Counted from the first letter of the stretch, positions 1 to 9,212 are shown. The stretch is 64,000 bases of DNA from Bacteroidota bacterium (GCA_009773515.1 WSXX01000015.1:1-64000); one strand, 5' to 3'. A program made the numbers and translations. Notes: generated by a model from the sequence alone, not told the origin.

Positions 1-987
1 TGTGCCTGGAGTAAGTCCTGAAAGGGCAATTGAAAGTGCCGGACTGTTCACTATGCCTGCACTTACCGAGTCAACAAATACTTCATAAGAGGAAACTCCA
101 ATATTATCGGTTGAAGCATCCCACGAAAGTGTAAGGGATGTTTGTGTGATTTCGGTTGCAATCAGATTTTCAGGAACCGAAGGAGGTGTGGCATCAGCCA
201 GTGTTGTAATCAGAACAGTATTACTCTGATTAGAAGTGTTGCCAGCTCCATCCCTTGCTCTGATAAAAAAATCGTAGGAAGTTGCCGGAATCAGATTGCT
301 GACAAGAAAAGTAGTGGATGTTGATGGTAATGTGGCGAGTAGAGAATTGTTTGAGTATATGTCATAGGCTGTTACACCGTTATTGTCGGTTGACGCATTC
401 CATGATAAAAATACCGATGTAGCGGTGGTGTCTGAAGCAGTTAGATTACCTGGTGCTGAGGGAGCCTCAGTATCAGAAGCAGCAAAAATCGAGACCCTGT
501 CAATAAAAATAGTACTTCCCTGAATAAGGCCTGAGGAAGGGCTGGTATATACTCTGATAATTGGAGTGGCAGAAGTTGCTACTAAGGTAAAAGTATATTC
601 TGTCCATATTGCACTATTGATTAACCGGGTGGCAAATCCGGCGAATCCAGTCCAGTTGGCAAATGCAGGTTGGAGACTATAATCGCCCCGTCTGGCCCAG
701 ATCGAAATATTATAGGTTTCACCGATCACTGCCGGAAAGGTGTATCGGATTTCCCGTCCATTGGAGAGCGAGGTTACGCCGCGAATTGAATAGAGGCCAT
801 CGTAAGGGTTTTGAGTGTCTGAAGTGAATATGGCAGTTCCTGTCCAGCCGGTGGTTGTATTTGATTCATTTTCAATGGATACTGCATTGGATGAATTGTG
901 CAAATTCTGCCCATTAGCCTGATGTAACATTACGAATAGAATCAAAGGCAATATGGCAAAAAATCGTGAGAAGGTAGTTGTTTTCAT
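1..987 (-). CDS. Secreted fibronectin type III protein, C-terminus beyond left edge
   Basis: The reading frame is open from an ATG at 987 to the window edge, giving 329 codons with no stop, so this is the N-terminal part of a longer protein. Residues 1-27 form a signal peptide (KTTTFSRFF followed by a hydrophobic stretch ending ANGQ). Residues about 30-160 look like a carbohydrate-binding-module-like beta-sandwich (GWTGTAIFTSD, GETYNISIWARRGD, FIDRVSIF). From about 165 there are FN3 repeats, each with the phrase TAxxxxxTSVxLSWxASTDNxGVxxYxx; two are visible and a third may begin at the edge. The domain set fits an extracellular glycan-binding or glycan-degrading enzyme or adhesin, but the catalytic part, if any, lies outside. 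A C-terminal sorting signal cannot be assessed. Confidence 0.85.
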   Translation of the reverse strand, partial: MKTTTFSRFFAILPLILFVMLHQANGQNLHNSSNAVSIENESNTTTGWTGTAIFTSDTQNPYDGLYSIRGVTSLSNGREIRYTFPAVIGETYNISIWARRGDYSLQPAFANWTGFAGFATRLINSAIWTEYTFTLVATSATPIIRVYTSPSSGLIQGSTIFIDRVSIFAASDTEAPSAPGNLTASDTTATSVFLSWNASTDNNGVTAYDIYSNNSLLATLPSTSTTFLVSNLIPATSYDFFIRARDGAGNTSNQSNTVLITTLADATPPSVPENLIATEITQTSLTLSWDASTDNIGVSSYEVFVDSVSAGIVNSPALSIALSGLTPGT

Positions 988-1483
988 TTTGTTGGGATTG
1001 ATGTGAATATGCATTGGAATAAAAACTTGAGAAATTACCATGATATAGTCGTAAAAATGGGTTGATCCTGACAGCAATTTTAAAAAACAAATTTCTGGTT
1101 TAATAAGTTCTTAGTCAGCGTGTTAAAACTTTGTTAATGTCAATTGAACTGATTTGTTGTATGTATGATGTATTACTTCCCGTTAAGGAGTGCTCAATGT
1201 TGCTCCGGCTTCATGCATTTTGTATTGTTTCTTTAAATGAAGATTTAATACGATATGTCGTTCACATTTGAATTGATATATTTTTAGATGCCCACCACAT
1301 CACATGGTATTTTGATAAACAAATTGAAATATTCTAAGCTGGAAATGGCTTGTTTTGGTTTTATTTATTGCATTAAATATTCATATTTCAACCACACTGA
1401 ACTTATTATGCATGGCTTTGTTATTCAGCAAAACAGAAAATATTTTTTTTCGGACTTTCAAAAACAATATAATTCTCACTCGC
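988..1483. other. Intergenic region, no supported gene
   Basis: About 500 AT-rich bases lie between the divergent FN3 protein and DUF1801 genes. The frames here give only short peptides of biased composition with no recognisable domain. The region probably holds both promoters, but I cannot place a convincing -33/-7 pair. Confidence 0.5.
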
Positions 1484-1909
1484 ATGGCGAAGAATAAAAC
1501 AACTGAAACCTCTGTAAGCGTGACTGACTTTATCAATAGTTTTGCCGACACAGAGCAGAAGCGCAAAGACAGTTTCGAATTACTTAGATTGATGCAGGAA
1601 TGGACGGGTTTTGAACCTAAAATGTGGGGACCATCCATGATCGGGTTTGGCAGCTATCATTACAAATCTGAGCGAAGCCGTCAGGAAGGTGATTGGCCAA
1701 TGGTGGGATTTTCGCCCCGTAAAGCTGCAATTTCACTTTATGTGTTTTCCGGCAAACCGGAGCATGAACACCTGCTTGAAGATCTTGGTAAGTTTAAAAC
1801 AGGCAAAGCCTGCATTTATGTGAAAAAGCTTTCTGACATCAATCAGGATGCGCTCAAAGCATTAATCAGCGAAACCATTAACTTTCTGCAATCACGGTAT
1901 GGGAAATAA
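1484..1909 (+). CDS. DUF1801 (YdhG-like) domain protein
   Basis: A 141-residue soluble protein. I start it at the ATG at 1484 (MAKNKTTE) and not further upstream, because the upstream extension is hydrophobic and unlike the family. The family signature is visible in order: KRKDSFELLRLMQEWTG, then MWGPSMIGFGSYHYKSE, DWPMVGFSPRKAAISLYV and a C-terminal CIYVKKLSDINQ. This is the compact YdhG/DUF1801 fold. The family has no settled biochemical role, although some members have been linked to iron handling. It is followed only by a tRNA on the other strand, so context does not help. Confidence 0.8.
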   Translation: MAKNKTTETSVSVTDFINSFADTEQKRKDSFELLRLMQEWTGFEPKMWGPSMIGFGSYHYKSERSRQEGDWPMVGFSPRKAAISLYVFSGKPEHEHLLEDLGKFKTGKACIYVKKLSDINQDALKALISETINFLQSRYGK

Positions 1910-1978
1910 AATACCGGCTATAATTTTTTCATTTTAGTGACTTCTGAATTAATTTGATCTGTAACTCTAAAATAAAAA

Positions 1979-2010
1979 ACACCCGCAAATCATTTCAGAT
2001 TTACAGGTGT
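1979..2010 (-). terminator. Rho-independent terminator of tRNA-Lys
   Basis: Read on the minus strand, a 13-bp stem (two G-T pairs) with a six-base loop is followed by TTTTTTATTTT. It lies 16 bases past the 3' end of the tRNA. Confidence 0.75.
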
Positions 2011-2026
2011 ATGTATTGATTGTTTG

Positions 2027-2099
2027 TCTCCCCGATAGGATTCGAACCTATGGCCCAATGATTAAGAGTCATTTGCTCTACCAGCTGAGCTACGGAGAG
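2027..2099 (-). tRNA. tRNA-Lys (anticodon CTT)
   Basis: A complete 73-base cloverleaf can be drawn. The acceptor stem CTCTCCG pairs with CGGGGAG (one T-G pair), followed by discriminator A. The D arm is GCTC/GAGC, the anticodon stem AATGA/TCATT with loop CTCTTAA giving anticodon CTT, and the T arm CCTAT-type stem holds TTCGAAT. No CCA is encoded. It reads codon AAG. A hairpin terminator follows directly. Confidence 0.96.
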
Positions 2100-2226
2100 A
2101 TTCTTTGTTAAGGGCTGCAAATTTACAATGTTTTTCTATAGATGGCTCATTTCAGTATGCTTTTTATTTTTCAGAGTCGTTAACATTGAAAAAACAGCAG
2201 TAACGGCGGCAGGTTTCTGAAATGAT

Positions 2227-2234
2227 TACCTTTG
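2227..2234 (+). promoter_or_regulatory. -7 box upstream of meaB
   Basis: TACCTTTG matches the Bacteroidota -7 consensus TAnnTTTG. It lies inside the longest meaB frame, so transcription would begin near 2241, after the ATG at 2222. This favours the ATG at 2255 as the true start. I see no good -33 TTG at the usual spacing. Confidence 0.55.
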
Positions 2235-2254
2235 CAAAAAGCTCAGCATTTCCG

Positions 2255-3385
2255 ATGGAAGACAACGAAAACATTGAATTTGAAAATTTTAACTCTGCGT
2301 TAAGGGTTCAGCAGGGGGTTGAGCAACCTTCCTCGCTGAATGAACATGCAGCAGAGAATTTCAGAAAAAGCAGAAAGCGCTTGCTTACTGCTGCTGAGTA
2401 TCTGGATGGCATTCGTAACTTTAACCGAAGTATCTTCAGTCAGGCCATTACACTGGTTGAGAGTTCATTGCCTGAACATCAGGAAATTGCACAAGAGCTG
2501 ATTGCCCTTTGTCTGCCTTTTGCAGGAAATTCGATACGGCTTGGAATTACCGGTGTGCCGGGAGCAGGGAAAAGTACTTTTATTGAATCTTTGGGAATTC
2601 ATCTTACTTCGATGGGGCATCGACTTGCAGTGCTGGCCATTGACCCGAGCAGTTCGCGCACAAAGGGAAGCATACTCGGTGATAAAACCCGTATGGAAGA
2701 ATTATCAGTTCATCCGAATGCATTTATCAGGCCTTCACCTTCGGCTGGCTCGCTGGGTGGCGTTGCCCGAAAAACCCGCGAAATCATTATACTTTGTGAA
2801 GCCGCAGGTTTTGATACTATTTTTGTTGAAACTGTTGGTGTGGGACAATCTGAAATTGCTGTTCATTCAATGGTTGATTTCTTTTTGCTGCTGATGATTT
2901 CAGGGGCTGGTGATGAACTTCAGGGCATAAAACGTGGCATTATGGAAATGGCTGATGCTATTGCCATTAACAAAGCTGATGGTGATAATAAACCGAAGGC
3001 GCAGATAGCCTGCATGCAGGTGAAAAATGCGCTGCACCTGTTTCCATTGCCGGAATCGGCATGGTCGCCGCCGGCGCTTACCTGCTCCTCACTGAGTGGA
3101 GAAGGTGTGCCTGAAATATGGGACATGGTGGGTGATTATGTGCTCTTTACAAAGAAGAATGGTTATTTCGAGAAGAAGAGGCTGCAGCAGAATCGCCAGA
3201 TTATGCTCGACAGTATAGACGCCCACCTGCACGATTTGTTTTACCGCCATCCCGAAATCAAGCCCTTGCTTCTTAATTCTGAAGCACAAATAAGAAGCGG
3301 ACAGCTTACCCCTTATCAGGCTGCAGGTAAGTTGATTGAGCATTATCTGAATGTCATCAGAAAAATGCAAAATGATGGTAAGTAA
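2255..3385 (+). CDS. meaB: Methylmalonyl-CoA mutase-associated GTPase MeaB
   Basis: A G3E-type GTPase that protects and reloads adenosylcobalamin-dependent methylmalonyl-CoA mutase in the propionate/succinate pathway of the cytoplasm. It has 376 residues from the ATG at 2255. The conserved N-terminal phrase GVEQPSS is followed by a helical region. Walker A is GVPGAGKST (about residues 100-108), then the DPSSSRTKGSILGDKTRM switch region, FVETVGVGQSE, and NKADGDN as the guanine-specificity motif. Length fits the family. The longer frame from 2222 is disfavoured because a TAnnTTTG box overlaps its first codons. The mutase subunits are not in the window. Confidence 0.95.
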   Translation: MEDNENIEFENFNSALRVQQGVEQPSSLNEHAAENFRKSRKRLLTAAEYLDGIRNFNRSIFSQAITLVESSLPEHQEIAQELIALCLPFAGNSIRLGITGVPGAGKSTFIESLGIHLTSMGHRLAVLAIDPSSSRTKGSILGDKTRMEELSVHPNAFIRPSPSAGSLGGVARKTREIIILCEAAGFDTIFVETVGVGQSEIAVHSMVDFFLLLMISGAGDELQGIKRGIMEMADAIAINKADGDNKPKAQIACMQVKNALHLFPLPESAWSPPALTCSSLSGEGVPEIWDMVGDYVLFTKKNGYFEKKRLQQNRQIMLDSIDAHLHDLFYRHPEIKPLLLNSEAQIRSGQLTPYQAAGKLIEHYLNVIRKMQNDGK

Positions 3386-3470
3386 TATCCTGAAAAAGTC
3401 CGGAATTCCTTTTTTATAATTCTTTAACCCTTTTTGCCAGCAAGAAATATATGAGCTTGAACTAAATTTT

Positions 3471-3478
3471 TATATTTG
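3471..3478 (+). promoter_or_regulatory. -7 box upstream of outer-membrane barrel gene
   Basis: TATATTTG (TAnnTTTG form) 53 bases before the start codon at 3532. No clear -33 partner at 19-21 bases. Confidence 0.45.
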
Positions 3479-3531
3479 CTTCTGCTAAGCCACATTCTTT
3501 CCTCCAACCTCTTTTAACTTTTCCCGGGATT

Positions 3532-4290
3532 ATGAAAAACACCCTGAAACTCTTTTTACTACTGTTTTTTATTTCTGCTTCAGCATACGCTCAGAAAAGC
3601 ATCCGCGACTCAAGCATTGTTGCAAACCTTATTTATGGTACTTACTCATTTCAGATTCCCGGGGGCGATATGGCTGAGCGTTTTGGCTCATTTTCGCAGG
3701 TGGGACCCGGTTACATGTTTAAAACCCGTTCAAACTGGATTTTCGGAGTAGAAAGTAATTTCGGATTTGGAAGAAACATCAGAAATGAAGAAGAGATACT
3801 CAAAGGAGCAACAACTTCTGATGGGAATATAATTGATATGAGCGGAATTTATGCCGACTTCAATTTTAATCTGAGGAGTTTTTCAGCAATGGGAAGGTTT
3901 GGAAAAGTTATTCCGGCTTTCGGGCCAAATAAAAATTCAGGTATACTGTTAACTGCCGGTTTTGGCTACCTTCAGCATAAAGTATATATTGAACACAAAG
4001 ACAAAACGGCTCCTCAGATAACAGGTGATTACCTGAAAGGATACGACGAACTTAAGCGGGGATTTGCAACCAATGTTTTTCTTGGTTACCTTTACCTCGG
4101 AAATACGAATAAAGTCAATTTTTTTGCAGGATTAGATTTTACATTTGGCTCAACTCAGCATGCAAGGCCTTATAGTTTTGCTCAAATGAAATTTAACTCA
4201 GGATCTTTTTCTGACATGTACGGAGGTGTAAAGGTAGGTTGGATTATACCGGTTTACAAAAGGGCGCCGAGCGATTTTTATTATTATTAA
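3532..4290 (+). CDS. Outer-membrane beta-barrel protein, uncharacterised
   Basis: A 252-residue protein with a clear signal peptide (KNTLKLFLLLFFISASAYAQ). The mature part alternates polar and aromatic residues and has strand-like stretches such as YMFKTRSNWIFGVESNFGFG, VFLGYLYLG and GGVKVGWIIPVY. It resembles small outer-membrane porin-like proteins of Bacteroidota. The end, SDFYYY, has a terminal aromatic residue, as expected for a BAM substrate. Only 42 bases separate it from kdtA, so the two may be cotranscribed and it may be linked to lipid A/LPS biogenesis, but this is inference. I do not recognise a specific family. Confidence 0.75.
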   Translation: MKNTLKLFLLLFFISASAYAQKSIRDSSIVANLIYGTYSFQIPGGDMAERFGSFSQVGPGYMFKTRSNWIFGVESNFGFGRNIRNEEEILKGATTSDGNIIDMSGIYADFNFNLRSFSAMGRFGKVIPAFGPNKNSGILLTAGFGYLQHKVYIEHKDKTAPQITGDYLKGYDELKRGFATNVFLGYLYLGNTNKVNFFAGLDFTFGSTQHARPYSFAQMKFNSGSFSDMYGGVKVGWIIPVYKRAPSDFYYY

Positions 4291-4332
4291 TGCAGGCTTA
4301 TTTTTAAACAAGGTTCTCAATCCATTGATATC

Positions 4333-5592
4333 ATGAGGTTTCTCTACAACACCGGGGTGGTTTTCTATTATTTGTTTCTCAGGATTGCGGCTGTATTCAG
4401 CAACAAAGCCAAAGCCTGGCACTATGGTCGTAAAGAGCTGTTTGATAAGCTTGAGGAGGTTTTCGGAGCTCATTATTCAGCTAAGCATCCCGCTGAAGTG
4501 GCATGGTTTCATTGTGCTTCACTCGGAGAATTCGAGCAGGGAAAACCAGTAATTGAAGCCTACCGGCAGGAATTTCCAAATCATCTTATTCTGCTTACCT
4601 TTTTTTCGCCTTCCGGATATAACCACCGGAGTCAATACGATTTTGTTGATCATGTTTTTTACCTTCCGATAGATACATCGAAAAATGCGAAAAGGTTTGT
4701 GGAAATAATCCGGCCTTCTGTTGCAGTTTTTGTAAAATATGAATTCTGGTTCAATTATCTGAATCAATTGTTCCGCCATAATGTTCCTGTTTATACAGTT
4801 TCTGCGATTTTCAGGCCTGATCAGCATTTTTTCAAATGGTATGGAGGATGGTTCAGAACACATTTGCGAAAGATTCAAATGATTTTTGTGCAGGATGAAG
4901 AGTCGGAAGAATTACTCAAAATGGTTGATGTGAGCAATATCATCATCAGCGGTGATACCCGGTTTGACAGAGTTGCTCTGGTGAAGGAATTTCAGCAACC
5001 TTTTCCATTGATTGATAAGTTTGTTGAGGGCCGGCATGTGATTGTTGCCGGCAGCACCTGGCCGGCAGATGAAGAGTTGATTCTTGCACTTTACCATAAA
5101 ACGGCCGGCAAAGTCAAATTTATTATTGCTCCTCATGAAACCACAGAGTCGCGCATAAATGATCTTCTCGAAAAAACCGGTGAAAACGGAGTGCTTTACA
5201 GCCAAGCTCCGGGCACAAATCTTGCCAATAAGCACATTTTGATTATTGACTCAATCGGAATGTTGTCACAGTTGTACCGGTTTGCCAGCATTGCGTATAT
5301 TGGAGGAGGATTTGGCGTTGGAATTCACAATACCCTTGAGGCAGCAGCTTACGGAATGCCTGTATTTTTTGGCCCGAATTACCAGCGCTTCCGTGAAGCC
5401 CGCGAAATGGTTGCTGCTGAAGTTGCGTTCAGTATCGAAAATGCAGATGAATTGACTGAAAAAATCAGCAGTTTGCTGATGGATATCAGCCGGCTTGAAG
5501 ATATATCAGCCAAAGCAGGAAAATATGTGAAGGAAAGAACCGGCGCTACCCGCAGAATTATGGAGGTGCTGAAGCACGATCTGAAAGGTTAA
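4333..5592 (+). CDS. kdtA: 3-deoxy-D-manno-octulosonic acid (Kdo) transferase
   Basis: Transfers Kdo from CMP-Kdo to lipid IVA, an essential step of LPS inner-core assembly at the cytoplasmic face of the inner membrane. The 419 residues have an N-terminal membrane anchor (about 1-23). This is followed by the GT30 N-domain with WFHCASLGEFEQGKP (catalytic Glu region), LLTFFSPSGY and VFVKYEFWFNYL. The C-domain contains VAGSTWPADEE, FIIAPHE and YIGGGFGVGIHNTLEAAAYG. Length and motif order match WaaA/KdtA. It shows that the organism makes Kdo-containing LPS. Confidence 0.95.
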   Translation: MRFLYNTGVVFYYLFLRIAAVFSNKAKAWHYGRKELFDKLEEVFGAHYSAKHPAEVAWFHCASLGEFEQGKPVIEAYRQEFPNHLILLTFFSPSGYNHRSQYDFVDHVFYLPIDTSKNAKRFVEIIRPSVAVFVKYEFWFNYLNQLFRHNVPVYTVSAIFRPDQHFFKWYGGWFRTHLRKIQMIFVQDEESEELLKMVDVSNIIISGDTRFDRVALVKEFQQPFPLIDKFVEGRHVIVAGSTWPADEELILALYHKTAGKVKFIIAPHETTESRINDLLEKTGENGVLYSQAPGTNLANKHILIIDSIGMLSQLYRFASIAYIGGGFGVGIHNTLEAAAYGMPVFFGPNYQRFREAREMVAAEVAFSIENADELTEKISSLLMDISRLEDISAKAGKYVKERTGATRRIMEVLKHDLKG

Positions 5593-5710
5593 ATCAATCG
5601 TTTAAACACTTCGACTCCTCAGTGTGACATTCTTGTTAGGTCAGCAATGATTCTCTTTATTACACACGTTATCAGGCCTATACGATGTCCTCCTGAGCGG
5701 AGTCGAAGGA
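5588..5710 (+). repeat. Dispersed ~100-bp intergenic repeat, copy A
   Basis: Bounded by CTTCGACTCCTCAG (5609-5622) and its inverted partner CTGAGCGGAGTCGAAG (5693-5708). The interior matches copy C (39784-39890) closely and copy B (36868-36988) more weakly. It lies between the convergent kdtA and M28 peptidase genes. The left flank, from about 5588, is also shared with copy B. Confidence 0.85.
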
Positions 5711-5819
5711 TAAAACGAACAATCGATCATTGGTAGTCCGCCAGCTGAAATCCTGTGATTAAGATACAATCCGGAAATTTCTATTTATGAAATACCTGAC
5801 CTGTCACCTGACTATTTCA

Positions 5820-7358
5820 TCACTCATTCAGATAGTATCCATCCCGCGGCAACAGATGATCGAGGTTGGCAACTCCATAAACTACCACTGCAGTAATTAT
5901 TGCGGCATGTTCCTGATATTCGGCAATACTTTTGTCGTAAGTGTCTCTTTCGGTGTGCCAGATTTCCATATAGCTGAAATTTAACCCTTTTACATCTTCA
6001 AGTCCAAAACTTAAAGTTGGAACTCCTTCCACAGCAAATGGCCCGCTGTCAGTTCCCCATGGTTTTAACGGCCTGGCTCTTGCTTCACGCTTTTTCAGGT
6101 TAAACGGATAATCAGGATTTATAGAAGCAAGCGGTTCGCAAATGGCTTCCATATCTTTCCACATGGCTTCGGAAACGCTGATGCTTGTTGGTGCCAGCGG
6201 ACCTGAATCGCGGTTGAACATATTCGAAATCCGGGGGAGTTTTTCCCTGTTTCGGTCAACCCAGCTTTGCGATCCTAAAAGCCCGAACTCTTCGGCAGCC
6301 CAAAGGCAAACGAGTATGGAACGTCTGGGTTTACCACCGGATTGCATTATCAGCCGGGCAGCTTCCATTGATGGGCTGGCTCCGGAGCCATTGTCAACGC
6401 CTCCGGTTGCCACATCGAAAGCGTCAAGGTGACCGCCCATAATCACATATTCGTCCGGAAACTCAGAACCGCGGATAATCCCGATGACGTTGTGGTATTT
6501 TACCGGACCGGGTTTGAAGTGGTTGCGGATATCAAACTCAAGAATCACCTGTCTGCGTTCCTTTACCATCTGATGGATAATGTCATACTGATGCTCATCC
6601 AGTTTTATATCCGGGGTAGAAGGCAGATTTTCAAAAGTCATATTTCCGATATTTTTGCGGTCGTAGAGTGCAACCAGAGGCACCGGAGCAGACTGAATAA
6701 TTCCAAGAATTCCGGCTTCTTTCATTTCGCGGTAAAAAAGTGCAGGTTCATCTCCTGGCTTGTATTCCGGCTGACTTGTTTTATCGCTGTTTGCCGGTAA
6801 TTTTTTGCCTGCTGCTGCTTCATTCGCACTTATGATGCTATCACGTTTGAGGTCAGCCTTTTCAGAGAAATCTACCGGAAATCCGTTGCTCTTGCCGGTA
6901 ATCAGCACCCAGGCTCCTTTCAGAGAACCTTTCATACGTTCAAATTCAGCACGGGTTTTTGGCTCAGCAAGCACATGGCCGCGTTGAACACCTTTTGTTC
7001 CCGAAGTGTATGATGGTGTGACAAAATGCAGGTGCATGGATTCTTCTCCCATCATCCGGCCAAACCACGGACCACGGTTGAATCCTACAGGAACGCTGCC
7101 GGCTTCGTCCATTTCAACTTCCATACCCCATTCCCTGAACTTCGTTGCAGCCCATTCCGCAGCATTTTCGTAAGCATCAGAACCAACCAGCCTTCCTCCG
7201 AAGCGATTGCTCAGAATATCAAGATGCTGCATCGCCTGATTATCGGTTTTGCCGGTTTCAATGATACGTTCAATTGCCGGATCGGTCTGCGCATTCAGCA
7301 ACTGAGAAAAAGATATCAGGCAGGTAAATGTCAGCAGAAAATTTCGGATTGTTTTCAT
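5820..7358 (-). CDS. Secreted M28-family zinc peptidase (carboxypeptidase Q-like)
   Basis: A 512-residue exported metallopeptidase. The signal peptide KTIRNFLLTFTCLISFSQL ends near NAQ. A PA-like insert follows (about residues 120-260). The M28 catalytic domain has GGHLDAFDVATGGVDNGSGA (first metal His and bridging Asp), WAAEEFGLLGS (catalytic and metal Glu), an Asp in NRDSGP, and WHTERDTYD (last metal His). The motif order fits carboxypeptidase Q/glutamate-carboxypeptidase relatives with two co-catalytic zincs, which release amino acids from short peptides in the periplasm or outside. It is monocistronic; the next gene upstream is divergent in function. Confidence 0.88.
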   Translation of the reverse strand: MKTIRNFLLTFTCLISFSQLLNAQTDPAIERIIETGKTDNQAMQHLDILSNRFGGRLVGSDAYENAAEWAATKFREWGMEVEMDEAGSVPVGFNRGPWFGRMMGEESMHLHFVTPSYTSGTKGVQRGHVLAEPKTRAEFERMKGSLKGAWVLITGKSNGFPVDFSEKADLKRDSIISANEAAAGKKLPANSDKTSQPEYKPGDEPALFYREMKEAGILGIIQSAPVPLVALYDRKNIGNMTFENLPSTPDIKLDEHQYDIIHQMVKERRQVILEFDIRNHFKPGPVKYHNVIGIIRGSEFPDEYVIMGGHLDAFDVATGGVDNGSGASPSMEAARLIMQSGGKPRRSILVCLWAAEEFGLLGSQSWVDRNREKLPRISNMFNRDSGPLAPTSISVSEAMWKDMEAICEPLASINPDYPFNLKKREARARPLKPWGTDSGPFAVEGVPTLSFGLEDVKGLNFSYMEIWHTERDTYDKSIAEYQEHAAIITAVVVYGVANLDHLLPRDGYYLNE

Positions 7359-7408
7359 GGAGAGATTGGTAGTTAAAGTGAGTTTTTTGGTTTAATCTGG
7401 TTTGGGAT

Positions 7409-8275
7409 TTATTCAGCAATGATCATTCGCCCGCAATCGCCGGGATTGTCTATCTGGAATTTAACAATGGCAAGCTCAGGACCATCATGTGCAGCGGAAA
7501 ATGAATGTGTTCTCCCGGTCAATTGTTTCCAATCGCCTGTAAGCCTTGCCGATTCATGTATATGACCATGCATGGTGATCCATGGCTGTTTTTCTTCAAT
7601 AAAACGCTGCACTGCAATGCTTCCAACATGTACATCAAGAGGAACATAATCTACCATTTTTCCGTCGAGTGCAGCTCTGTCGAGCAGCGATTGATAGGGT
7701 GGTGTGTGAAACAGGAATATCGCTTTCGACATATCCTCATTTTCTGTCAGCGCACTCAGGTCTTTCTGAATGGTTGCATGTTGCGGATCGTAATTGGGTT
7801 CAACAGTCCGGAACCCCTCTGTCGGATCGGTGCATCCGGGATCAACATATCGCGAAACATCAAACTTCTCCCAGTCTTTGAGCATAAAAGGCGTTGGCGG
7901 AACATACGGATAACCATATATCTTATAAGGCCCGAATTTGAATTTGCTCATATTCAGGTATTTCCACAATTCAATTTTATCACCTTCAATAAATGCCGGT
8001 TCTTCGATGCGGTGGTCGTCGTTACCCAATATAACAAACACTTCCGGGTAGTTGCATCCCAGTTGCCGCCGCACATTTTTGAAGCCGGGAATAAGGTAAT
8101 CGTTTATAAAGTCCGGTATTTCTTTATTTCCAAATCTTACCGAGCGGTGAATATGGGGCAAGAGATCTCCTCCCAGAAAAACAAACGAAGGTTTATTGCG
8201 GATAATCTCTCTGAAAAGAATTTCATAACGGGTGATGCTTCCGTGAAGATCTGAAACAAAATAGCAGGTAGTCAT
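7409..8275 (-). CDS. Calcineurin-like metallophosphoesterase
   Basis: A 288-residue cytoplasmic protein with all the metallophosphoesterase blocks: SDLHGS near residue 8, FLGGDLLP near 34, ILGNDDHR near 82, FHTPPY near 190 and MHGHIHES near 235. No signal peptide is seen. The substrate cannot be predicted from the sequence; relatives hydrolyse phosphomonoesters or cyclic nucleotides. It lies 24 bases downstream of the nucleotidyltransferase gene on the same strand, so the two are probably cotranscribed. That suggests a small phosphoryl or nucleotidyl transfer and removal pair, which is an inference. Confidence 0.85.
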   Translation of the reverse strand: MTTCYFVSDLHGSITRYEILFREIIRNKPSFVFLGGDLLPHIHRSVRFGNKEIPDFINDYLIPGFKNVRRQLGCNYPEVFVILGNDDHRIEEPAFIEGDKIELWKYLNMSKFKFGPYKIYGYPYVPPTPFMLKDWEKFDVSRYVDPGCTDPTEGFRTVEPNYDPQHATIQKDLSALTENEDMSKAIFLFHTPPYQSLLDRAALDGKMVDYVPLDVHVGSIAVQRFIEEKQPWITMHGHIHESARLTGDWKQLTGRTHSFSAAHDGPELAIVKFQIDNPGDCGRMIIAE

Positions 8276-8299
8276 GCTTTATGGATAGGAATGTGAAGT

Positions 8300-9145
8300 T
8301 CAGGATTCAGCTTTTCTCAACAATCGGGCAGGATCGGTTACTGCACCGATCATCACAGCAAAACTGCCTGCTTCCTTAATGTCCTTGTCGGTAATCAGAT
8401 GTAAATCAATCAGGCCATCGGTCTGATAACCTGTCCTCTGAAAGTTTTCTTCAGCCAGACAAAGGCTCCATCCGTTTATCCATGCACTCAGGCATTTTAA
8501 TTGCTGAGGGTCGCACTGATGGTGAATCAGAAGGTCGATGTCACTCGCCGGGCCAGCTGTAGCATTTTTAGTGCTTCCGATCAGATAAATGGCTTTTACG
8601 CCCAGTTTATTGCAATCCATCAGTTCGCTGATGCGCTCGGCCATGCGGGTGCGCCATTTCCAGTGTTGATCTGAATCGGGTTTAAGCACATTCCCTTCTA
8701 TACCATTCTTGCTTTCTTTGCCTGTCTGCAGCATAAACAATGTATTTTTCAGACGCTGCTGAAAGTAGTAGTTCCCGATTCTGGCGGATATGGTATTGAG
8801 TAGTTTCTTTTCTTCAGGGAAAAACTGACTGCCAGAGGAATCATCGATCAGCTGGGTGTAAGCAACCTTAATTTCTCCACAGATATTATTATCCACTTCA
8901 ATATCTGATTTCAGCATCCAGGGTGTTTCTCTGAAATCATCACTTTGCCATGATTCTCCCTCAAAAGTTATTTTTACTTCACAAATTGTTGTGAATTGAT
9001 AACCCATCGGGAGAAACCGGATCAACTCAGGAAACAGTTCAGCCGGTTTGAGCTTGTCGTTCGACAATAAACTGTTGAGCTGATAGAGGGTGTTTAGCTC
9101 CTTTTCGCGCTCCTTTAGCCTTTGAAGTACTATTTTGTTTATCAT
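8300..9145 (-). CDS. GAF-like sensor/nucleotidyltransferase fusion protein
   Basis: A 281-residue cytoplasmic protein in two parts. Residues 1-135 begin with a coiled-coil-like helix (KEREKELNTLYQLNSLL) and continue into a GAF-like sensory fold ending in ISARIGNYYFQQRLKN. Residues 160-281 are a Pol-beta-superfamily minimal nucleotidyltransferase with GS at 190-191 and the metal-binding pair SDIDLLI (Asp202, Asp204); a later acidic residue in DGLIDLHLI may be the third ligand. The expected activity is transfer of a nucleotide to a protein or small molecule in response to a ligand, but neither is known. It is paired with a phosphoesterase downstream. Confidence 0.72.
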   Translation of the reverse strand: MINKIVLQRLKEREKELNTLYQLNSLLSNDKLKPAELFPELIRFLPMGYQFTTICEVKITFEGESWQSDDFRETPWMLKSDIEVDNNICGEIKVAYTQLIDDSSGSQFFPEEKKLLNTISARIGNYYFQQRLKNTLFMLQTGKESKNGIEGNVLKPDSDQHWKWRTRMAERISELMDCNKLGVKAIYLIGSTKNATAGPASDIDLLIHHQCDPQQLKCLSAWINGWSLCLAEENFQRTGYQTDGLIDLHLITDKDIKEAGSFAVMIGAVTDPARLLRKAES

Positions 9146-9212
9146 TTTCTGATTTCAAGGCAGGTGTAAATAAATAAAAGTGACTTATTCAACTGCTAAA
9201 ATAGCAAAATCT

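Noticed and set aside
1288-1497. 69-codon frame in the gap before the DUF1801 gene
   Set aside because: Overlaps the DUF1801 start in another frame, lacks family-like sequence and has AT-driven composition.
2222-2254. Upstream ATG of meaB
   Set aside because: A TAnnTTTG promoter box overlaps the codons that would be translated, and the extension is not family-like.
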